Shown here one piece after another: positions 6,197 to 9,698 of a stretch of DNA of 9,698 nucleotides. Location of the stretch: assembly GCA_958407465.1 (NCBI GenBank), contig CATYIV010000052.1:1-9698 (forward strand). The letters are read 5' to 3'. The notes beneath the pieces are model-generated. The model was not told the DNA's origin, did not search any database, and saw nothing but the letters and a program-made list of their open reading frames with translations. Position 1 is the stretch's first letter; each line of letters starts with the position of its first letter. A program made the translations under genes and the position numbers. This DNA comes from an uncultured Collinsella sp. Lineage in GTDB: Bacteria > Actinomycetota > Coriobacteriia > Coriobacteriales > Coriobacteriaceae.

Positions 6197-7051
6197 ATGG
6201 GCAAGTACGTAATCGTGGTTGAGTCTGGGTCGGATGTGACGCCGGAGCTCTGCGAGCGCTACGGCATCGTGCGCGTGCCCATGCATGTCACAATTGGTGA
6301 CGAGACCGTTGAGGACGGCTCCATCGATCCGCTCGAGATTTACTCGCGCTGCAACGAGTTTGGCGTAATGCCCAAGACCAGTGGCTGTGCGCCGGCAGAT
6401 TTTGCGCACGTATATGACCGTATCCATGCCGAGCAGCCCGATGCGACCATTCTGCATCTTGCGTACTCCGAAGTCACGACTTGTTCGCATCAGTCCTCTA
6501 AGATTGCGGCTAAGGGCCGCGACTACGTATTCTCCATGGATACGCGTTTTGTCTCGGTGGGCCAGTCGCTCGTTGCCGTTGAGACCGCCAAATACATCGA
6601 GGCTCACCCCGATGCCACCGTCGACGAGATCTTTGCATTTACGAATTCCGTCATGGACCGTGTGCTGCTGGGCTTTGTTCCTACCGACCTAGCCTTCCTT
6701 AAGGCGGGCGGTCGTCTGTCCAACGTGGCATTCCTTGGCGCCCACCTGCTCAAGATTAAGCCCTGCATTGAGGTGACGGGCGGCAAGTTCGTGGCAACCA
6801 AGAAGTTCCGCGGCTCTATGCTCAAGTGCGCCCGCGCCTTTATTGACCACATGGTTGCGAAGGGCGAGATCGACTACTCGCACATTGGCCTGGCGTATTC
6901 GGTGGGCCTTTCCCAGGAGCTGCGCGACGACATGGAGGTCTATGCGCATGACCTGGGCTTTAAGGATATTACCTGGACTCAGGTTGGCGGTGTCATCTCG
7001 AGCCATTGCGGCCCGACCGCCTTCGGTGCGGTGCTCACGCTTAAGGCGTAA
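6197..7051 (+). CDS. DegV-family fatty-acid-binding protein
   Basis: Predicted 284-residue cytoplasmic protein. DegV (FakB-like) proteins bind a fatty acid, and some present it to the kinase FakA for phosphorylation and phospholipid synthesis. Family landmarks in order: N-terminal KYVIVVESGSDVTPEL (3-18), PKTSGCAPADF, MDTRFVSVGQSL, then FLKAGGRLSNVAFLGAHLLKIKPCIEVTGGKF, which is the best-conserved DegV block. The usual LSGTYQS-like segment that contacts the lipid carboxylate reads TTCSHQSSK here, so ligand contacts may differ. I chose ATG 6197 because MGKYVIVV gives the standard N-terminus and length; ATG 6173 is in frame and neither has a clear ribosome site. Much longer versions starting near 6086 would translate the leader hairpin. 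It stands alone between a candidate promoter and a good terminator. No FakA-like kinase is nearby, so its partner and physiological role are unknown. Confidence 0.88.
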   Translation: MGKYVIVVESGSDVTPELCERYGIVRVPMHVTIGDETVEDGSIDPLEIYSRCNEFGVMPKTSGCAPADFAHVYDRIHAEQPDATILHLAYSEVTTCSHQSSKIAAKGRDYVFSMDTRFVSVGQSLVAVETAKYIEAHPDATVDEIFAFTNSVMDRVLLGFVPTDLAFLKAGGRLSNVAFLGAHLLKIKPCIEVTGGKFVATKKFRGSMLKCARAFIDHMVAKGEIDYSHIGLAYSVGLSQELRDDMEVYAHDLGFKDITWTQVGGVISSHCGPTAFGAVLTLKA

Positions 7052-7082
7052 GGCCTGGCGTCTATCGATTTCTATTGCCTCG

Positions 7083-7119
7083 GCGGCGGGCGGGTTGTGA
7101 CAACCTTCCCGCCGCTTTT
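7083..7119 (+). terminator. Rho-independent terminator after the DegV-family gene
   Basis: GCGGCGGG (7083-7090) pairs perfectly with CCCGCCGC (7108-7115), and an inner GGTTG/CAACC stem (7093-7097/7101-7105) closes a three-base loop. TTTT (7116-7119) follows directly. It lies 31 bases after the stop codon and separates this gene from the next. Confidence 0.85.
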
Positions 7120-7182
7120 GCGTGAAGTAAAATAGGACGACCTAATTGACACCTAAACCGTTTTGCCATCATGCGTATGGGC

Positions 7183-7188
7183 TAGAAT
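7183..7188 (+). promoter_or_regulatory. Candidate -10 box for pflA
   Basis: TAGAAT matches the -10 consensus at five of six bases, 50 bases before the start codon. The -35 is ambiguous. A perfect TTGACA lies at 7146-7151, but with a 31-base spacer; TTGCCA at 7163-7168 is only 14 bases away. A promoter is expected here because a terminator precedes the region. Confidence 0.35.
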
Positions 7189-7237
7189 GTCTCTGGCATT
7201 TATGTAGCTAAAACCAAAGAGAGGCAAGGTAGCGGGA

Positions 7238-8056
7238 ATGGCTGAGATGACGCTCGAGGGTGTGGACGCTCGTCCCGAGGACTCTGCGTTTGCCCTGGGC
7301 CGCGTACATTCGATTGAGACGATGGGTACGGTCGACGGTCCCGGCATCCGCTTTGTGGTGTTTGTTCAGGGCTGCCCCATGCGCTGTGCGTATTGCCACA
7401 ATCCCGATACCTGGTCTGTTAACGGCGGCACGATGGTGACCGTCGAGCACCTCATGGACGAGTTCCAGAGCAACCATGAGTTCTATCGCAGCGGCGGAAT
7501 TACGGTTTCGGGTGGCGAGCCGCTCCTCCAGCCCGAGTTTTTGGCCGATTTGTTCCGTGCAATGCACAACAATTCAGATGGTCGCGTGCATACCTGCCTT
7601 GACAGCTGCGGATATGCGTTTGACCCCAACCACCCCGAGAAGTTCGATGCCGTTCTCAGCGAGACCGACATGGTGCTGCTCGACATCAAACATGCCGATC
7701 CGGCTGAGCATAAAAAGCTGACCGGCTGCGATCCTGCGCGCATCCTGGCGTTTGGCGATGAGCTGGCGCGTCGCAAGATTAAGGTCGTTATCCGTCACGT
7801 GGTAGTGCCGGGCATTACCGACACGGTGGAGGAGTGCGAGGCACTCGGTCGCCTGATCGCTCCATGGCACAACGTGGTGGGCTTGGAAATGCTGCCGTAT
7901 CACACGATGGGCGTCGTCAAGTACGAGCAACTGGGCATTCCCTATAAGCTCGAGGGCGTGCCCCAGATGGATACCGCGCGCATGCCCGAGCTGCGCAACG
8001 CCGTCATGACGGGCATGAAAAAGCGCCGCGCGGAACTCAAAAACGCCATCGGCTAG
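7238..8056 (+). CDS. pflA: Pyruvate formate-lyase activating enzyme (radical SAM)
   Basis: Predicted 272-residue cytoplasmic radical-SAM enzyme that installs the glycyl radical on pyruvate formate-lyase, enabling anaerobic cleavage of pyruvate to acetyl-CoA and formate. GRVHSIETMGTVDGPGIRFVVFVQGCPMRCAYCHNPDTW (residues 21-59) closely matches known PflA proteins; Cys46, Cys50 and Cys53 form the CX3CX2C cluster site. GGITVSGGEPLLQ (87-99) carries the SAM-binding GGE. IRHVVVPGITD and the C-terminal LEMLPYHTMGVVKYEQLGIPYKL are also family-typical. It is about 20 residues longer than many relatives because of an N-terminal extension (1-20). The start at 7238 has AAGGTAG five bases upstream; ATG 7247 is an alternative. 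The usual partner pflB is not in the window, unlike the common pflB-pflA arrangement, although it could lie elsewhere. The many cysteines and oxygen-sensitive chemistry fit an anaerobe. Confidence 0.95.
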   Translation: MAEMTLEGVDARPEDSAFALGRVHSIETMGTVDGPGIRFVVFVQGCPMRCAYCHNPDTWSVNGGTMVTVEHLMDEFQSNHEFYRSGGITVSGGEPLLQPEFLADLFRAMHNNSDGRVHTCLDSCGYAFDPNHPEKFDAVLSETDMVLLDIKHADPAEHKKLTGCDPARILAFGDELARRKIKVVIRHVVVPGITDTVEECEALGRLIAPWHNVVGLEMLPYHTMGVVKYEQLGIPYKLEGVPQMDTARMPELRNAVMTGMKKRRAELKNAIG

Positions 8057-8181
8057 CAAGCCATTTTTGCCCCTTTATGATACCCGCGCTGCGCTGGTCT
8101 AACGGCTTCGTATCGCGCGGTTGAGTCAAAATGCTGGTACCATACCGTGGATAAGCAATTTGCACGGATTTGGGGGATGGC
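8057..8181 (+). promoter_or_regulatory. Intergenic region with candidate extended -10 promoter
   Basis: This 125-base gap between pflA and the nucleosidase gene holds TGGTACCAT (8136-8144), an extended -10-type match, about 38 bases before the start codon. No good -35 is visible at normal spacing. I see no convincing terminator with a T-run after pflA, so read-through is possible. Confidence 0.3.
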
Positions 8182-8922
8182 ATGGCAACCATCGCGATCA
8201 TAGGCGCACTCGAAAAAGAGGTTGTGCAGATTAAGGAAGAGCTGAGTGGCGCGCATGAGTCGCAGGAGGCGGGCTTGACCGTTGTGAGCGGTGAGCTCGA
8301 CGGCCTGATGATTGTCGCCACGACGGCAGGCATGGGGACCGTGAACGCCGCTGCCGCAACGCAACATCTCATCAGCAAATACGCCCCGCAGGCCGTTGTG
8401 TTTTCGGGCATTGCGGGTGGCCTTAACCCTAAACTGCATATTAACGACGTGGTTATAGGCAAGTGCCTGCGCTATCTGGATACCGATACGGCACTCATCG
8501 CCGAGTCCGCGCCGGGGCTCGAGGAGTTTGTCTCGACGCCGGCGTTGGCTGATGTTGCCGCCGCCGTGCTTGCCGAGCACGGATTTGTGGATGCCTCGGC
8601 GGATGAGAATTCTGCGGAGAAGGACCCCAAGCAGTTCCTGTGTGGCACTATCGCCACGGGTGACCGCTTTGTTACGGGTGACGCCATGCGTAACGCTGCG
8701 ATTGAGGCCACGCATGCCGATTGCGTCGAGATGGAAGGCGCGGCAATTGCGCACATCGCGGCCAAGAATGGTGTCGATTGCCTGGTGCTGCGCGCTATCA
8801 GCGATAATTGTGACGAGGCATATGACGCGTTTTGCGAGCGCGAGTTCGATCTGGATGAGTATGCTCGCACCGCGAGCGGCATCACGCTCGATATCGTCCG
8901 CCGCATTGCCGCTGCGCAATAG
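8182..8922 (+). CDS. mtnN: 5'-methylthioadenosine/S-adenosylhomocysteine nucleosidase
   Basis: Predicted 246-residue cytoplasmic enzyme that removes adenine from methylthioadenosine, S-adenosylhomocysteine and probably 5'-deoxyadenosine. It recycles methyl-cycle and radical-SAM by-products and supplies the autoinducer-2 precursor. Key features are MATIAIIGALEKEV with Glu11, the phosphorylase-like SGIAGGLNPKLHINDVVIG (75-93), ATGDRFVTGD (158-167), VEMEGAAIAH (182-191, Glu185 contacts ribose) and LRAISDN (203-209, catalytic Asp208). These correspond to Glu12, Glu174 and Asp197 of the E. coli enzyme. I chose ATG 8182, preceded by GGGGGA (8172-8177); TTG 8170 is in frame but starts the protein before the conserved N-terminus. 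The length is slightly above the usual 230 or so, due to an insertion around residues 135-152. It is 38 bases ahead of engB, so the two may be co-transcribed. Following pflA may be coincidence, although radical-SAM enzymes do produce 5'-deoxyadenosine. Confidence 0.93.
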   Translation: MATIAIIGALEKEVVQIKEELSGAHESQEAGLTVVSGELDGLMIVATTAGMGTVNAAAATQHLISKYAPQAVVFSGIAGGLNPKLHINDVVIGKCLRYLDTDTALIAESAPGLEEFVSTPALADVAAAVLAEHGFVDASADENSAEKDPKQFLCGTIATGDRFVTGDAMRNAAIEATHADCVEMEGAAIAHIAAKNGVDCLVLRAISDNCDEAYDAFCEREFDLDEYARTASGITLDIVRRIAAAQ

Positions 8923-8960
8923 CGCGTTTATTTGTAAGAACCTACGACCAAGGAGTGTCC

Positions 8961-9551
8961 ATGGCCGATTCCATTAACTACCAGCTTGCCAAGTTCGTTG
9001 CCAGCTACGGCAAGGTTTCGCAGATTCCCGAGTCCACCTGCCCCGAGGTGAGCTTTGTCGGCCGCTCCAACGTGGGCAAGTCGTCTATCATGAACAAGCT
9101 CTTTGGCCGTAAGAACCTGGTCAAGGTTTCGAGCACGCCGGGCAAGACGAGCAATATCAATTTCTTCGAGGCCGACGACGTGCACTTTGTGGACCTGCCG
9201 GGCTACGGTTTCGCTCGCCGTTCCAAGGCCGAGCGCGACCGCTGGGCCGAGCTTATCGGCGACTTCTTCGACTCAGAGCGCAGCTTTAACCTGGTTGTGT
9301 CGCTGGTGGACATTCGCCACGACCCCAGTAAACTCGACCATGACATGATCGACTACCTGCAGGGCAACGAGTTCAACTTTATCGTCTGCCTCACCAAGGC
9401 CGACAAACTCAGCCGCACCCAGCAGGCTCGCCAGGCAGCAGCCATCAAAAAGCAATTCAACGTCCCGGCCGAGAACGTAATCATCACGAGCTCCCAAACC
9501 GGCGTGGGCATCGACGAACTTAAAAAGCGCATCGCCGAGGCGTGCCTCTAA
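8961..9551 (+). CDS. engB: Ribosome biogenesis GTP-binding protein EngB/YsxC
   Basis: Predicted 196-residue cytoplasmic GTPase of the TrmE-Era-EngA-YihA-Septin class, required for late assembly of the large ribosomal subunit. GTPase motifs in order: GRSNVGKSS (34-42, P-loop), STPGKT (58-63, switch I), DLPGYGF (78-84, G3), LTKADKLS (144-151, G4) and ITSSQTGVGIDEL (175-187, G5). The helix in front and C-terminal KKRIAEACL complete a normal-length family member. I chose ATG 8961 because AAGGAG (8950-8955) is five bases upstream; GTG 8955 overlaps that ribosome site. It is probably second in a pair with mtnN. This is a housekeeping gene and shows no unusual features. Confidence 0.96.
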   Translation: MADSINYQLAKFVASYGKVSQIPESTCPEVSFVGRSNVGKSSIMNKLFGRKNLVKVSSTPGKTSNINFFEADDVHFVDLPGYGFARRSKAERDRWAELIGDFFDSERSFNLVVSLVDIRHDPSKLDHDMIDYLQGNEFNFIVCLTKADKLSRTQQARQAAAIKKQFNVPAENVIITSSQTGVGIDELKKRIAEACL

Positions 9552-9698
9552 TAAGGGCCCCTATCAATAAAATGCAGAACATCAGCCCGGCGACTTTCCA
9601 GAGCGTAGGTCCCTGTAGCCGCCGTCAGCGAAGTTAACGTAGAGGAGGCCAGGGGCTTTGCCCCCAAATCTTTCCGCAGGACGGCAGGACCCCCGCCG
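9552..9698. other. Gene-free 3' tail with repeat-like motif
   Basis: I see no coding sequence in this 147-base stretch. It contains the small hairpin at 9652-9664 and, at 9673-9683, tccgcaggacg, which is the exact reverse complement of 110-120 inside the left-hand palindrome. This suggests a dispersed intergenic repeat family, but the sequence is cut off at the window edge. Confidence 0.4.
9652..9664. terminator. Small GC hairpin, possible terminator
   Basis: GGGGC (9652-9656) pairs with GCCCC (9660-9664) around a TTT loop. It is followed by CAAATCTTT, only a weak T-run on the plus strand. It could end the mtnN-engB transcript or serve a convergent gene beyond the window. Confidence 0.35.

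Noticed and set aside
7146..7151. Perfect TTGACA as the -35 box of the pflA promoter
   Set aside because: No acceptable -10 box lies 16-18 bases downstream; the best -10 candidate is 31 bases away.
8053..8919. A 288-codon minus-strand frame opposite the nucleosidase gene
   Set aside because: It mirrors the nucleosidase almost exactly and shows no family-like motifs.

Overview
This window holds seven complete genes, all on the plus strand, in GC-rich DNA with strongly third-position-GC-biased codons. Gene content and style (LacI regulator, glucose-superfamily sucrose-type PTS, glycyl-radical activase, DegV protein) suggest an anaerobic, fermentative gut actinobacterium. The Coriobacteriia, most likely a Collinsella-like organism, fit best. 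That placement comes from reading the proteins and was not checked by a search.

Layout. (1) 1-302: a gene-free leader dominated by a nested palindrome (about 19-162), then a candidate operator just ahead of the first gene. (2) 303-5920: a carbohydrate locus. It runs from a LacI-family regulator to an atypical GH32-like glycosidase, a PTS EIIBC permease without an EIIA domain, and a canonical GH32 sucrose-6-phosphate hydrolase/beta-fructosidase. (3) 5921-6196: an intergenic stretch with direct repeats, a candidate promoter and a leader hairpin, then a DegV-family fatty-acid-binding protein ending in a good rho-independent terminator. (4) 7238-8056: pyruvate formate-lyase activating enzyme. (5) 8182-9551: MTA/SAH nucleosidase and the ribosome-assembly GTPase EngB/YsxC, closely spaced. 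(6) 9552-9698: a gene-free tail with a small GC hairpin.

How the genes work together. The sugar locus reads as a regulated uptake-and-hydrolysis unit. The PTS imports and phosphorylates a sucrose-like sugar, and cytoplasmic GH32 enzymes cleave the phosphorylated product. No EIIA and no fructokinase lie in the window, so those functions must come from elsewhere. The most distinctive regulatory signal is a 17-base element with the core GNAAACGNNTGACATRT. It occurs four times: once in front of the regulator and three times (two tandem, one inverted) in front of the first glycosidase. This is what an autoregulated local LacI-type circuit would look like. In the tandem pair the element includes a perfect TTGACA -35 box, so bound repressor would block RNA polymerase.

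I found no CRISPR array, tRNA, rRNA, insertion sequence or obvious novel defence system. The least ordinary items are the operator set, the GH32-like protein whose catalytic motifs depart from the family norm, and the nested palindrome at the left edge.
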